A stretch of 64,000 nucleotides of DNA, taken from the NCBI GenBank assembly GCA_022579005.1, contig MU401475.1, positions 1 to 64,000 on the forward strand. Reading direction: 5' to 3'. The position numbers were made by a program, and so were the translations under genes. This stretch comes from Poronia punctata. Its lineage: Eukaryota > Ascomycota > Sordariomycetes > Xylariales > Xylariaceae. The notes beneath the pieces were generated by a model. It worked only from the letters and a program-made list of their open reading frames with translations, was not told the origin of the DNA and did not search any database. Each line of letters starts with the position of its first letter. Positions within the stretch are counted from its first letter, which is position 1. Below are positions 13,401-26,899 of this stretch, piece by piece.

Positions 13401-13932
13401 CCCGTACCAACTAGCATATGCGGTCGCTTGTCTCGTTCAACTGGGCACTTGCGTGCGGGCAGATTACCTCGCCCGGTGTACACACTCCGCTACGCATGCA
13501 AACTTCAGAAATTACGCGCAAACCCTATTTCTCCTCATGGTGTGGAACTTGCCCATCAGCTTGCCGACGCTGGTGGTCTGGCTGCGAAACTTGGCCTTGC
13601 ACTGGTTTACCCCTTTTTCGACCCACCATAATGTATTATCCATCCTGCCCTTTATGCTTCTAGTCGAAAACCTCGCTGGTGGCAGGATGATACCCCCAGT
13701 TGCAGGCCGCCTCCGACACTTGACAAATATCCTGTTTTTTACTACAGCCGTATATGCCGCTATCTACGGCGTGTCGCACGCCTATGTGCTACACTACCTC
13801 GTCAATGTGATAGCAGCGTGGCTTGTAGCCATCCATTTCACGGCCGATTCTTGGGCGGTCACCGGTATCAAGTCCTTATTGGTCGATGAAATTCCAAGCA
13901 AGAGCGACAGGAAACTAAGCAAGAACCCGTAG
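10470..13932 (+). CDS. BST1: GPI inositol-deacylase BST1 (PGAP1 family)
   Basis: ER membrane lipase that removes the acyl chain from the inositol of GPI anchors, needed for ER exit and quality control of GPI proteins. Exons 10470-11018 and 11077-13932; intron 11019-11076. Product 1134 aa, close to other filamentous fungi and longer than the yeast protein. A disordered Ser/Arg-rich cytosolic N-terminus precedes a signal-anchor helix (about 109-131, LCTGVAGIVLLISILYSA). The alpha/beta-hydrolase domain follows the intron: FIPGNAGSYKQV (oxyanion region) and nucleophile elbow VGHSMGG with catalytic Ser at about 292. The C-terminal third contains several hydrophobic helices. The start was chosen because the reading frame opens there and gives the expected N-terminal anchor. 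Downstream BST1 converges on MCH1. Confidence 0.95.
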
Positions 13933-14995
13933 CCAAAAGCCCCGGATGAGGAAGCGAGGTCCTGACAGACCATTCATAATCACAGATGAGGGATAGGCCA
14001 TTGGCCTTATTCTATGGGCTTGGTCTTGCTTTCTGGGAGCTACATCTTTCTGTACTACACTTTCGGTATTATTTTGGGAGGAAACATTTGCATCCTACAT
14101 GGGCCGGCGTTTTAAGATGGCGGTGTGGCGAATCGCCCGCCAGGGATGAACTGGATGGGTTACCAGCGTTGTTTATTGCTAATTCATTTTTAATATTGTG
14201 CAGGACCGGCTACCCTCGAGACCACATAGGACATACGTACCTTGGCTGGTCAATACTATTGGCTAAGCACACCGGTGTTTCCGGGTCTTGGTCGTTGCGT
14301 AGCCGCGATGATGACACGAAGGGGATCTTCTTCTTGACCTGCAATGCAACGCAAGGGGGCATACTCCCAACTTTCAGTCTTATCCTAGACATACCCCGAC
14401 CGCAGATAAAAAAGGGCAGTATCTACCTATCGCGGTTCCTTGCCTGAAAGACGGGGAAAGAGCATGTGCTCTATGAAGATGTATCGTGCCCATGTTAGGA
14501 TAGTGATACCCAGTGAGTGACATGGTATTCGTAATGAGGGTCAAAAATCGAAAGAATACATTATTTTGACTCGTTTTGTGCGATATATATCCTCGGGAAA
14601 CTGTGTGTTGATTATCCCGCCACAGCAGTGGCTTTATGATGTCTATCTACCAAGGCCTCCGTTAAAGAAGTTTCGATGCATTGATGGTTAAGAGATATAT
14701 GTTTTAAGTTGGCCGCTAAGGACTAAGTATCTATTCTAACCTTCTTCATATCCCAGACAGAAGAAAAGCACGACAAAAACATCATATCTAAGTTATTCCT
14801 GAAACTTATAGCAGCTTGCGCTATTCCGTAACCAATAACCCTCTAAGCCTCGTCTCTAATCCTAAATACCGCATGTGAGTGATTTAAAAATTATACGGCG
14901 GTTTAACCAGCCGGACGGAGGAACTCCCAGTGTGGGAATCGCACCATGTTTGAAAACAGCGCCGGTGTTTCTTCTTTATTTGTATCGAGGCAGGT
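13933..14995. other. Convergent 3' spacer, BST1 / MCH1
   Basis: About 1.06 kb between facing 3' ends. A 153-codon open frame at 13986-14447 begins 53 bp after the BST1 stop but shows no domain, biased composition or splice context suggesting a gene. Presumed 3' UTRs; nothing else seen. Confidence 0.5.
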
Positions 14996-16823
14996 TTAAT
15001 CGAGGGCGCGAGCCTTCCCCATCTCTCTTCGCCGCTCTCTTGCCTGGTGCCAGATAACCCACAGCGCCGCAACAAGACCTAGCCCGCAGGCAGCGAGCGT
15101 GACAACGTACGCCGCCCTGTAGCACTCGATGCCATCTTCGCAGCGCCTCATCCCGTCTTTCTCAATAATAGAGTGCGCGTCGAGGACGAGGCCGTAGAAG
15201 AGGTTGAAAATGTTGCTGGATATGACGGGTGACAGGGTTATGAAGCCCCAGTTCTGACTCAGGCCATGGATGCCGAAAGACTCGGCCATGATGGAGGGGA
15301 ACACGCCAAAGAGGAAGCCGTACCCCAAACCGCTGAAGCCGGAGACGAAGCCGAGGAGATGCGGGTTGACGACGACGAGGGCGCAGATCTGGGCTAGCGA
15401 AAAAACCACGGAAGCAATGACGAGACACCATACCCGGCTTGCGTGTACAACCTTGACGAGGAAGTCGGAGCCTACGCCGCTAAGCAGACGGCCGGCGAAA
15501 CTACCGATCGACAATATGGAGACGTGCAGTTGTTGGTGCAGCACGAGTGTCTTGTCGTCAATATTTTTATCATAGTATTTCCAAAGTGCTGATGCATCGT
15601 TTCCGATGTTACTAAATAAAGGCGGCGTATGTTAGCAAAGGCCACACTCAACAAAGTTCATCAAATCAATATGACAAAGGCATCTTACTTGATAGTCATG
15701 AGCCCGATACCGGATAAGATGCCCATGATGGCGAATAATTGCCAAAAGTCAACGTTCTTTAACAGATTCCAGCCACGAATGTCTACACGATGAGAACGAT
15801 CCAAATCAACACTGCTCTGCACGAGGACTTCACCGGGAAGGGAGGAGGCTGAGGACTGAGACAGTAAGGAGCACGTCTCATCCGCCTCTTCCGGCGCCTT
15901 TGAGGTGGAATGTGCCGCGTCCTTAGCTGCAGCGGGTTGGCCCGGTTTGGAACTGGGGCTCTCGCCGACAACCGGTTCCGAGGGACTTAGAGTGTTGCGA
16001 TGGTCGGGGTTGAAAGTTGGAATGGAAGTTTCACCAGACGACGTACCAGGGCCATAAGGCGCTTGCGATGCTGTAGATTGCTGAGAACCAGTCCGATGTA
16101 GTTCACGCGAGTCTCCCATGCCAGACTCCCCGACCGGTACGGCGTGGTAGACCGAAGAATGCGGAAGCACACGCAGGAAGAAGAAACCAGTGAAAATCAT
16201 GGCAAACGTCCCTACAGAAAGGAGAAGCAGGAACTTGCCCGGTTTTCCAGGGAAGAAGATGGAGCTCACGAGGGCAAAGAAGAAAGCGCTCAGACCGAAG
16301 GCGGCGAGGGGAAACGCAGTAGCGGTGCCCCGATGGTGCGGCCAGTTCAGGGCAGAAGTCTTGACAGATGCGGCGAAGGCCATGCAGCCGCCTAGGCCGG
16401 TCAGGAAGGAGGCAAAACTCAGCCAAGGGACAGAGCCGCTCCCGGTGTTGTAGGCTCGTTCCAACGGGACATATCCCAGTCCAAGCAGGATCGCTCCAAC
16501 AAGGACAGCCGGGCGAGGGCCACGCGTGTCGACGAACATGCCCACAGGGACGCCCATGGAATACATGCCCAAATTCCCTGCCAGGCCGATCACCTCGCTC
16601 TCCGTAGCCGACAAATGCAGCTTGTCGGCAAACTGAGGTGCCCACGCGGAATAGACATACTACGAAACACCAGTTAGAGGACATGTACTCGTATGAAACC
16701 CGGGATAGGCACAGACAGGCAAGCCTGATGCCAGCTTACATTGGTACCACACGCTAATGATATCACAGTGGCCGCAACACTAGACACCATGCGCGCCTTA
16801 TGCACGCGGTCCTCGACAGCCAT
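14996..16823 (-). CDS. MCH1: MCH1-type MFS transporter (nodulin-like / monocarboxylate-like)
   Basis: Twelve-helix major facilitator protein of the fungal MCH1 family; the yeast member is vacuolar and its substrate is unsettled. Exons 16823-16740, 16659-15689, 15611-14996; introns 16660-16739 and 15612-15688. Product 556 aa beginning MAVEDRVHKARMVSSVAATV. Family-typical stretches are ACGTN-YVYSAWAPQFADKL across intron 1, GLAGNLGMYSMGVPVGMFVD with DTRGPRP, and GIGLMTINNIGNDASALW across intron 2. A large hydrophilic loop (about residues 180-280, Ser/Pro-rich) separates the two six-helix halves, as usual in fungal members. Intron 1 contains a TACTCGTA octamer (16686-16693). Transport activity is inferred only from the family. 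Confidence 0.92.
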
Positions 16824-17679
16824 GGTGGCTACAAATAAGGACCTGCTTGGTTGGTCTGGGGATATCTACCTATATAGAGTAGGTAGGTATGAGTAGAGGG
16901 GAGATATGCTTTGCCAACAAGGTAGCGCTAGCCTAGTCGTATTGCCGCCGTTGGGTATATGAAACAGACAGCGAGGTTCCCTATCATGAAATCCATCAAA
17001 TAATTATGCATCTAGTTCACGACGATGTCCAACCGAAAAGAGTTTCTATAAGTTATGTAGATGTTGGAGTGAAATGTCGAAAAGTAGTACCCGATGTTAT
17101 GAACTATGGTATGAGAAGGGGATGGAGTCAGCGACGCGACTCCGAAGCCTCTAACCGACTATGGGCAACGAGTACATAAATATAGAAAGTGTGGCTGTGA
17201 ATCCAAGAAAGAGAGGCAGCCGCTATGCGATGATATTTTCTTGCATACCTACTACACACTCTACTAATAGTACCGTGAGTCGTGTAAATAGGTAGGTATG
17301 AAGTGGTTGGTTGTTGACGTTGACTGAATGCCAGATGCCAGCTGAGCTGTACAGGAAAAGAAAATAGAGGTAGGTACCTATGCAGGTTTCTATATCTCCG
17401 GCCTTGGCCCTCCCACTGCAGCTCATCATGCACTCATAGTTCCACGTGTAGGGTTGACAATCCCCTATTTTTTCAGGTCGGAGTCTCGGCAATTCTGAGG
17501 TACAGATAGTGTGATTGCCAATGAAATATGACATGCAGAGTGTGACTGCTCCGATACGGAGGGACAGGCCAGGTGACAGGCCAGGTGACAAGCCATTCCC
17601 TTTTCTGGTAAGTTTACGCTTCTGCAAAGTTCCTCTGCTGGTAGCCTGGTATAGTGGTACCTACTTGCACAGGTACATA
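16824..17679. promoter_or_regulatory. MCH1 upstream region up to the isochore edge
   Basis: About 850 bp of normal-composition DNA with no convincing ORF; it carries the MCH1 promoter on the minus strand. Contains TAGGTAGGTA-type motifs (about 16880 and 17290) and a 12 bp direct duplication at 17563-17586. It ends abruptly at the AT-rich element at 17680. Confidence 0.5.
17563..17586. repeat. 12 bp tandem duplication
   Basis: Two exact head-to-tail copies of GACAGGCCAGGT followed by a partial third copy. Lies about 95 bp outside the isochore element. Confidence 0.75.
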
Positions 17680-20600
17680 CTGCTGCGGGAGGATATAGGA
17701 GCTTACAACCGTTGTAAAATCTACAAGCCTTATAGATGTATTAGTACTAGTAAAATTTACAACAGCTATAAATTTTATAACGCTTATAAAATTAACAACG
17801 CTTGTTGCTATAATAAGTTTGTAAATTTAGCGCTTAAAGTTATTATAGCTTTGCTATATTATAAAGCGTACTTATTATAAAAAGCTACTAGCTTATTTTA
17901 CTTTTAACTAGGCAATATTTAAAATAAAATATAAATTAATTACTAATTAACATTAAATATTAAATATTATTTTTATATATTTGCTGCTTTACTTAAACTT
18001 TTATAATAATATAATTTATAAAATACATAAAAAATCTTATATATAACCTAATTTACTATACTATTTTATACTATTTTTGTTTTTTTTTTAGCTTAAGCTT
18101 TAAAAAACTATTTATTTTATTTAAAAGTTTTAATTTAATTATACTAAATTATTATAATTAATATTAAAAGCTTATTTTAATAAGTTAATATAGTAATGCT
18201 ATACTATAAATAAAAGTATTATAGTTAATAAAGTAATATATAGTTTATATATAATTTTAAAAATAGCTATGCTACTTTTTTAATTTTTACTTAATTTAAG
18301 CTTGCTTATTTACTTTACTATTATAAAACTAATTAATATTAGTTAGTAGCAATATATAAATTATATTATAAACTACGTTATTAGTAGCAATAAATATATT
18401 ATTAAAAATAGTAAAAGTTTTAATTAACTAGTATAACTTTAACGCTATTAATAGTAACTATATAAAGCTTTTTAAAACTAATTATAAAAATGCTAACAAT
18501 AATTGCTTTATTTATTTATTAAAAAATTTTTAGTTTAAAAAGCTTATTATATTAACTAGTACTGCTTATTAAGCTAAAAATAATAAAAATATAATTATTA
18601 TTATAGTTATTAAATAATATAATATAGTTTATTTATTTTATATAATTTTAGCGCTTTTAAGTATATTTTATATACTAGCTAGTATTAAAAATAAAATAAT
18701 TATTAAATACTTTAATATATTTTTTATATTAGCAAAACTAGTTATTTATATATACTTAACTATAGCAATATATTATAAACTAAAATAATATACTTTTTTT
18801 TTGCTTTACTATTAAATATAAAGTTTAAAGTTTAAGCTTATAAATATAAAGTATAAGCATATATAAAGTAAAACTTATTTATTAATAAAGCTAAACTTTT
18901 AACTTTATTATATAATATAATTTTTAAATAAAAAAAGTAGCTATTATTTTTATTATAATTAAAATAATAAAATAACTAAAAGTTTTTAAGCTAAATATTT
19001 ATAATATTAGTATTTTTATAAAGTAGTAGCTATTTACTATTATTAATATTATAATAATATTTTATTACCTTTTTAGTTAGCAAGCAATTAATTATAATTA
19101 AATTTATATATAAATTATTAGTAAACATGCTAATATTAAGCTTATAATTATTATTGTTTTAAATATTAGTTTAATTTGCTTATAAAAAAACTTTAAAAAA
19201 AAAAAAGCACTTTTAGTATAGCTTAGTTATTTTTAAAGTTAGCTTAGAATTATTATATATAAATGTACTATATAGCACTAATTAAACTATTTTTTAAAAA
19301 TTTATTTTTATTAAAAAAATATGCTTAATATTTAAATAGTTAAATTTAAAAACGCAGTTTTTAAACTATTTATTATGTTTATATTAGCTTATATTTTTAT
19401 ATATAAAAAAAATATAAAAAATTAAAAAAAACATAAACATTTTTAAGCAAAAATAGTTTAATAAATAAAAAAAAAGCAACTAAACTAAAATAGCACGCTT
19501 TAATTAGCTAGTTAACTATATTTAACTTAATAGTAAAAAATATATTATTGCTTACTTTTAAAAAAAAACTATATAGGCTTTATATGCTTAATTAATATTT
19601 GCTTTACTATTAAACTATAAAAATAACTTTTAAATTAACTATAATCAAGTATATTTAAAAATAAAAATAGTATATACTTACTTATAAAATTTTTTTTTTA
19701 TAAACATATTTATATTAATTAGCAATCTATATTTTTTAACAATAATTAAGTAATAAATAATAACGTAAATATTAAAACATAAAATATTATTTATAAACTA
19801 TAAAGCAAAAGTTTTGCTACTGCTGCCGCCTTTAAAAAAAACGCTTTTTGCTTACATTACTATATTAGCTATAAAAGCAGCTTAAAATTTACTTTTAAAA
19901 GCAGCTATAATAATTATAAAATAGTTAAATATATACCTAGCTTAATAAATTAATGCTTTTATATTTTTATTATTATTTAAAAACATATTATAGCTTATAA
20001 GTAGTATATTATTTTTAATAATAGCTATATATATTTTAATAATTAAAGCTATAAAAGCTTTATTAAAAACTTATATTTTAGCTTTATTATAAAACTATAG
20101 CTAAATATATTTAAGCTTTATTTATTAGTAAAAAAGCAAAAAAATAATTAAAAACTACGTTATATAAAAAAACATATTATAACTTATAAAGTAATAAATT
20201 AAAAACTAAAATTGCTGCTAACTTAAAAAAAACAAAAACATATAAAGTTAAAAAATATATTTTATTATAATATTTTTAATTAATATATTATTATATAAAA
20301 AATAATATACTAAGTTATTTAAGCTATTAAACTTTAAATAAGCTAAATTAATAAAATAAGTAATAATTAAGTTTAATGCTAAAAAAATAGCTATAAGTAA
20401 AAAATTTGCATTACTTATACCTTACTACTTGCTATATGCCTTTTTAGCAGCTTTAAACTTAAGTTCTTTTATTATATATTATATTTATAAAGTTTAATTA
20501 TAAAACTAGCTATTTATTATAAAGTTAATATTAAAATAAATATTAAAATTAAAAATAGCTTATTTTACTATTATTATAATATTATAAAAATAGCAATATT

Positions 20601-23600
20601 TAATAGTATAAAAACTTTTAAAACTATTGTTTTTAGCTTACTATAGCATATTTTTAATATATACTATTATAAATATATAAATTTAAATATTTTAGCTATA
20701 TATTTTTTTAATAACACTATAGTTTATATATACTATTATTTTTAAAGCTATAATAATATTGCTAAAATTAAAAGCATACAAGCTAAGTATAATAAAGAAA
20801 ATATTTTTAAGCTATAAATGCTTATTAGCTATAAAAGCAGCTAATATAATATAAAAACTTATAAATAACTAGTAAAAATTATAATATATATTAAAATTAT
20901 TAATAAAAGTTAGCATAAAAAAAAACTATAAATAAATTATTATTAATAGCTATATTTTACTTTTAAGCATATAATACTTTTTTATATATATTTAGCTTAA
21001 GCTTACTATAAAAAAAGTAAATATAGTAAATAAGTACTACTTTATTTTTAATAATAATATAGCGTATAATATAAAACTTTTGTTTTTAAACTTAAAAAGT
21101 ATTAACTTTAAAATACTTTAAGTATAGCATTAAACTATATTTATTTTAAAATAAAAAAACTTAAGTTAAAAAGCTACTAAAGTTTTTACTTTAATAGCTA
21201 TTAAAAAAAATATACTAGTTTATATAGCTAAACGCCTTACTTTTTATAATATAAGTTAATTTTAAAATTAAAACAAGCTTATTATTATTTTAAAAAAAAG
21301 TTGCAAATTATTTTATTTTAATAAAAAAACAATGCTTTTTAAATTTAAAGCACTATTATAAAATTAAACTTATTAATAATAAAGTTGCTTTGCTTATTAT
21401 ATTTAAAGCTAACAATATAACTTATATAAATTAAACTAATATTATTATTATTTTTTAAAATTATACTATAATAGTAATTATTATTAAAATATTAATAGTA
21501 AATAAAGTTAAATAAAAATATAGCAAATTTAATAAGCTTATTATTAATTAAAATATAAAAATAAATACTAAAAAACATTTAAACTAAAAAAAGCTATATA
21601 TTTAACTTAAATAGTTTTATAAGGTTATTTATAAACTTACTAAGTTTAAAATATAAGTTTTTTATAATATTTAAAGCAATAATGTTTTTAAAAACTAAAA
21701 TAAAATTAAAAAATATTAACTTTATTATAACCTTTAAAAGATTTTTAGCTAGCAGCTTAAGCTTAGTAGCAATAAAAAAGTTTTAATTAAAAAAACTTTT
21801 TTTTTATTTTTTACTTTTGCTTTTAATTTTGCTATAGTGCTTAATAAGCTTTAGTTTAAAAGCCTAGATCTTTTTTTGCTTTTTAGCCTTTATATTAAAA
21901 AAAAGCGTTAAAAGCTTTATTACGTTAAAAAAAATATTTGCTTTTTTTATTTTTATTAATAGTAAGTAATAGCATAATTAATTTTTTAAAGTTAATAATT
22001 ATTTAAAAAAGCTAGCTATAAATAAGTAAACATTTTTATTAAATTTTAAAATAAAATAAAAAATATTTACTAAAAAAGCATAGTTTTAATAACTTATATT
22101 AGTAAGTTTAATAAAAATAGTTAAAGCTTTTTTAAACTATAATATTTTTAAATACTAGTTTTAATATATACTTAAAATTAGTTTTAAAAAGTTATTAATA
22201 TTTTTTTTTAACTTAAATTAAAGCTTAAAAATAATATATTTAAAAGAAAAAGCTTAATTTAGTTTTTTTAGCTTAACATTATTTAATTTATTTAAAAGCT
22301 TATTAGTTTTAATAATATTAGCTATAAAATTTAAAAATAGTAAAAAATTAATATTAATAATATTTTTATATTATAAAACATTTAAAAGTTTATTATAAAG
22401 CATAGCTACTTATATAGTTTAGTTAAAAGCTTTAATAAAGTTAGCTTAGGCAGCACTAATATTAATAAGTTTTAAAGTATATATATTAGCAACTTATAGC
22501 TTTTTATATTACTATATATTTACTACTAACTTTTATTATTATTAAAGTTTATAGCAAAAGCATTATTAAACTTAATATTAAGCATGCTTATTTTTATACT
22601 TTTTTTAAAAATATTTTTAAAAAACATATAAATATTATTAAATTTATTATTATTACTAAGTTTATTAGCAAGGCTACTTATAATAACATTGCTTATTAAG
22701 ATATTTTTTAAATTATTATTATTAGCAAAACTATTAATTTATTACTTTTGTCTAGCTAGGCAGTCTTTAATTTGCAGCATTTTTAAAGTATATTTTTTTA
22801 CTTTATATAATAATAACTAAAAAAAACTTTTATATTAACTTAAAAGTTAAAAAAAAAAGAAAGCAAAAAAAGATACTAAGGCTTTTTTTAAAAAAATATA
22901 TATATAAAGAAAATAAAAGCAACAACTTATTATAACTATAAGCTAATAGTTTATGTTTATTAAAAAAGCCTAGTAGTACTTTATATTAAGCAATATATAA
23001 TAAAGGTCTTATTAAGGTTAATAAAAAATAATAAAGGTTTTATTATTAGTAATGTATATATATTTTATTTATTATTATTGCTAATAAAAATAAAAAGTAT
23101 ATACTATTATACTTTTATACTTTATTTAATATTTTTTTATAACTATTAAAGTATAAATACTAAAATAAAAAAAAATTTATTACCTTTTTACTTTTTTTAA
23201 CCTTTTTTTTATATTTTCTTTTTGCTTTATACTTAAATTATTTATATTATTATTACTAATATTACTTTAATATTAATAAAGCTTATATTATATATATATT
23301 TAAGTAAATATAATCTTACCCTTTTTTTTCCTTTATTATATTTATTTAGCTTATATATACGCTTTATAATAATTTTTTTTAATTTTAATTATTTTAAAGC
23401 AATATTAAGCGTAAATAATAGCTATAGCTCTAGCTATAGCTTTAGCTATAGCTTTTAATAATAAAATAATATTTAATATTAACCTTTTATAATTAAATAA
23501 ATATTAGTATTTTTTTTAGCTTTTAGTTTAAATATTTTGCTAACTTAAGCAGTTATATTATTTACTAGCTTACTATTTTAATTTAAAAAAACTAAGATTT

Positions 23601-26293
23601 TTTACTTTGCTTTTTTTACTTTACTTTAACTTTTTTATACTTATAACTTAGTTAATTATATAAGCTTAAACAATACTAAGCAAATAAGTTTTATATTTAT
23701 TTTATTTTAATTTTTTTATTTATATTATTTAATTTTAGCTTATATTAAAAGCAAGTTAGTTTTAAATGCTTGCTAGTTTTGCTATTAGCAAAGTTGCTAG
23801 TTTACTTATTACTATAATAGCTAATAAAAATGTAGCTAACTTTTTTTAAACCTTATAGCTACTAACTAAGCTTATATAAAGTAGTGCTATTTTTTAAAGC
23901 TTTAAAAAGGCCGGCTATAGCATTAAAAATATATACTTTAAAGCTTTTCTTTTTTTATACTAAGCATTTTTTATTAAAGTTATAAATATTAATACGCTTT
24001 ATATTATATATGCTTAAATTTTTAATAAAAAATTTTTTAGTTTAAACGCTAGCAAAAAAATAAAATAAATTATTAATACTAAAGTTTAAAAACTTATTTT
24101 AATATATTATTTAAGCAAACTTATATACTTATTATTTAAGTTATTATTTTTTAATATAAATATAAACTTTATAACGTTTAATATTTACTATAACTATACT
24201 TTTAATATTTTTTAAAACTTTAAATATAAAATTTTTTAGTTAAGCACTTATATAAGTGTTTTTTTTATTATAATAAATAAATTAACGCTAATATTATAAT
24301 ATTTAAAAAATTATTATAAACTAGTATTATAACTTTAGCTAAAAATAGTTTTTTATTAATTTTATTAAAAAATATAATAATATTACTATTAAAATAGTAA
24401 TAAAAAATTAAATTTATATTTAACTTTAAAATATATATGTTTTTAAAACTATATTTTGCTTTATTTAGCTAATTATTAATTATAAAGCTATATATAATAA
24501 TAAAAAAAACTTTTTTTTTTATTACTTTAAAGTTATTGCTTACATTATTTTAATAGTAGTTAAAAAGGTTTATTTTGCTAAATATAAGCCTAATAAAAAT
24601 ATAAATAGCTTATATATTACTTAAAAGCATAACTTAAAAATATAAAAAAAGTTAAAAACTGTTACAAAGCTATAAGCAATACTTATAAAGCTTTAAGCGC
24701 TTATAAATATTTTAAAAATATAAAGCTTAATAATATTATTTAAAAAAAACTTTACTTAATTTTATAAAGCTACTAATAAGCGTTAAGCTTTTTAAATTTT
24801 TAAAAATACTATAATATTTAATTTACTACTTTTTAGTACTTAAGCTAAATAATAATAATAATAATTACTAGTACTTAAAGCTAAAAAAAAAATATTTATA
24901 ATATATTTTTAAAGCAATTATAATATAAATAATATAAAAGCTATAGTAGTTAAAAAAGTACTTTTTATTATTTAAGCTTATTAATATAATTTTTGTTTAT
25001 ATTTAATATTTATAAAAAAAAAGCTAACTTAAATATAAACTTTTATTTTTTATAGTTACTAATAGCTTTATTACTAGCTACTTTATAAATACTAACTACT
25101 TTTTAGTTATAAGCTACTTTATAATTATTAAGCTTTTTATAGCTACTAGTTTTATAATAGTAACTTTATAAAGGTTTGCTTTTTATTAGTATATTATTTA
25201 GTTTTATAAAGCGCTTTTTTTTTTTAGCATTTAATAATAATATACTTTTTATTTAACATATTTTAATTTAATAAATATTAAAATAACGTTTTGCTGCTTA
25301 GCAGCAATAAGCGCAATAATAAGTATAAAAACCTTTTTAATAGCTTAAACGTTTAACTTATTATAATATTAGTAGTAATAATACTACTTAACAATAATAT
25401 TAATATAAGTTTTTATTAAATAATAAAAATAATAAAACTATTAATATATTATTTAAATTAAAATTATTAAACAAAACTTTTAATATATTATTTAACTTAA
25501 AAAACTTAAAGTTTAAAAATAGTTTTTTTAAAATAGTACTTAAATATATAAAATATTAACAAGCTAGTTACTATTAATAATAAATAAAAATAACTTTATA
25601 AGTTTATTATATAATAAAAGTAAAAAACTTTACTTTTAATATATTTATTTTTTTATAACTAAGTTTGCTAACGTTAATTTATAATAAAGTTTTTAGTTTA
25701 TTTTTAAATAGTTTAAATAGCTACTTTTATTATTAAAATATGCTTAACTAAACTTTTTATATTTAATAATAATAATGCGCTTAAAAAAGTATTTATAATA
25801 AATTTTCTTATATTTTTATTAGTATTATTAAATATAAACTAAAAGTAAACTAGTTTAAAATCTTATAATAAGCTATAATAAAATTTAGCGTAAGCATTGT
25901 TAATTACTTTATTAAAATATTTAACCCCTTTTTATTTTCTTTAAAACTTTTTTTTATTTTTATTTAAATAAATTATTTAATTATATTAATGCTTAATAAT
26001 ATATAAACAACTTTTTAATTAATTAATTAATAAAATAAAAAAGTTTTATTGCTAATTATATTTTTATAAAATTTATAATATATTTTATAATAAGTATAAT
26101 ACCTTATTTTTACTATAATTAACTAACACTTTAACATATTTATAAAAAAATACTTTTATAAGTAATTTGCTTACAAAATAATTTAACCTCTTATAGCTAT
26201 TATAAAATTTACAAGCGTTATAAAATCTATAACAACTATAGCTATTATATAACGCTAATAGCCGTTGTAGCCTCCTTTAATCTCCCGCTACAG
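17680..26293. mobile_element. 8.6 kb AT-rich isochore framed by terminal inverted repeats (decayed transposon)
   Basis: Gene-free, extremely AT-rich DNA whose two ends are imperfect inverted repeats placed exactly at the composition change. The left end begins CTGCTGCGGGAG and the right end, read inward on the other strand, begins CTGTAGCGGGAG; over the first 31 bases 23 match, including GGAG and TACAAC further in. Subterminal motifs such as TAAAATCTACAA and TAAAATTTACAA recur inside both ends. A TA dinucleotide flanks each end (17678-17679, 26294-26295), a possible but weak target-site duplication. No coding remnant could be recognised after the heavy C-to-T decay, so the superfamily is unknown. 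It could also be several nested elements. Confidence 0.65.
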
Positions 26294-26482
26294 TACCTAC
26301 ATGTACGTAACGCTTGCCTCGTACATATAATGTACCACCTGACAGTTGAGAGGACATGGGGTATGTAAGCTTTCCCTGCCACAAGTGACTTGCTGTGGCT
26401 GAGGAAGGGCGGGACAAACGACGTAATGGCATGTCAAATCACTCACTGCCGGTAGGCTTTACGAGTAGGTAGGTACTTTACT
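26294..26482. other. GC-normal strip between isochore and MITE
   Basis: Short (189 bp) normal-composition segment containing TACGAGTA at 26460-26467 followed by GGTAGGTA. No gene seen. Confidence 0.5.
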
Positions 26483-26899
26483 CAGGGCTGTTAAAAATTA
26501 CTAATGTAGTAATTTCCACTTTTTTTCAATTGACCATAACTTTTCCAATATAAATGCTATAAAAAAACAAAATATACCGTTAAAAAGCTTAGATTTTAAG
26601 GATTTTAAAGGTATATATTATTTAATTTATAGCTTAATATTGGCTTAAAAAAGCTGTGTAGTATTTTTGTAGTAAAAACTTTATACTAAATTATTAAAAT
26701 TATTACTACAAGGCTATTACTAAGCTACGACCCACTTTTTTCTAATAAAAAATATATCTTTATAATCTTTAAAAAATAAGCTTTTTTATAGTATATTTTA
26801 TATTTTTATAGCTTTTATAATTATTAAGTTATTTCTATTACTACAACGTTACTACAAGGTACTAAAATGTCAAATTAGTAGTACTAATTAACAGCCCTG
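26483..26899. mobile_element. hAT-type MITE with 8 bp target-site duplication
   Basis: A 417 bp non-coding element with perfect 12 bp terminal inverted repeats CAGGGCTGTTAA, followed by weaker similarity. It is flanked by identical 8 bp direct repeats ACTTTACT at 26475-26482 and 26900-26907, the size made by hAT transposases, and the CAGGG start also fits hAT ends. Inside, the motif TTACTACAA or its complement occurs at about 26668, 26703, 26839 and 26850, resembling hAT subterminal transposase-binding repeats. No ORF, so it would depend on a transposase elsewhere. It still has TpC and CpC steps, so it is less decayed than the neighbouring isochore. Confidence 0.88.

Noticed and set aside
13986..14447. 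153 aa frame just downstream of BST1
   Set aside because: No domain or codon pattern; more likely BST1 3' UTR.
17515..17880. 121 aa frame crossing the isochore boundary
   Set aside because: Half of it is decayed AT-rich DNA; the frame is chance.
17680..26293. CRISPR-like or satellite array inside the isochore
   Set aside because: Apparent periodicity comes from extreme AT content; no regularly spaced repeat unit could be found.
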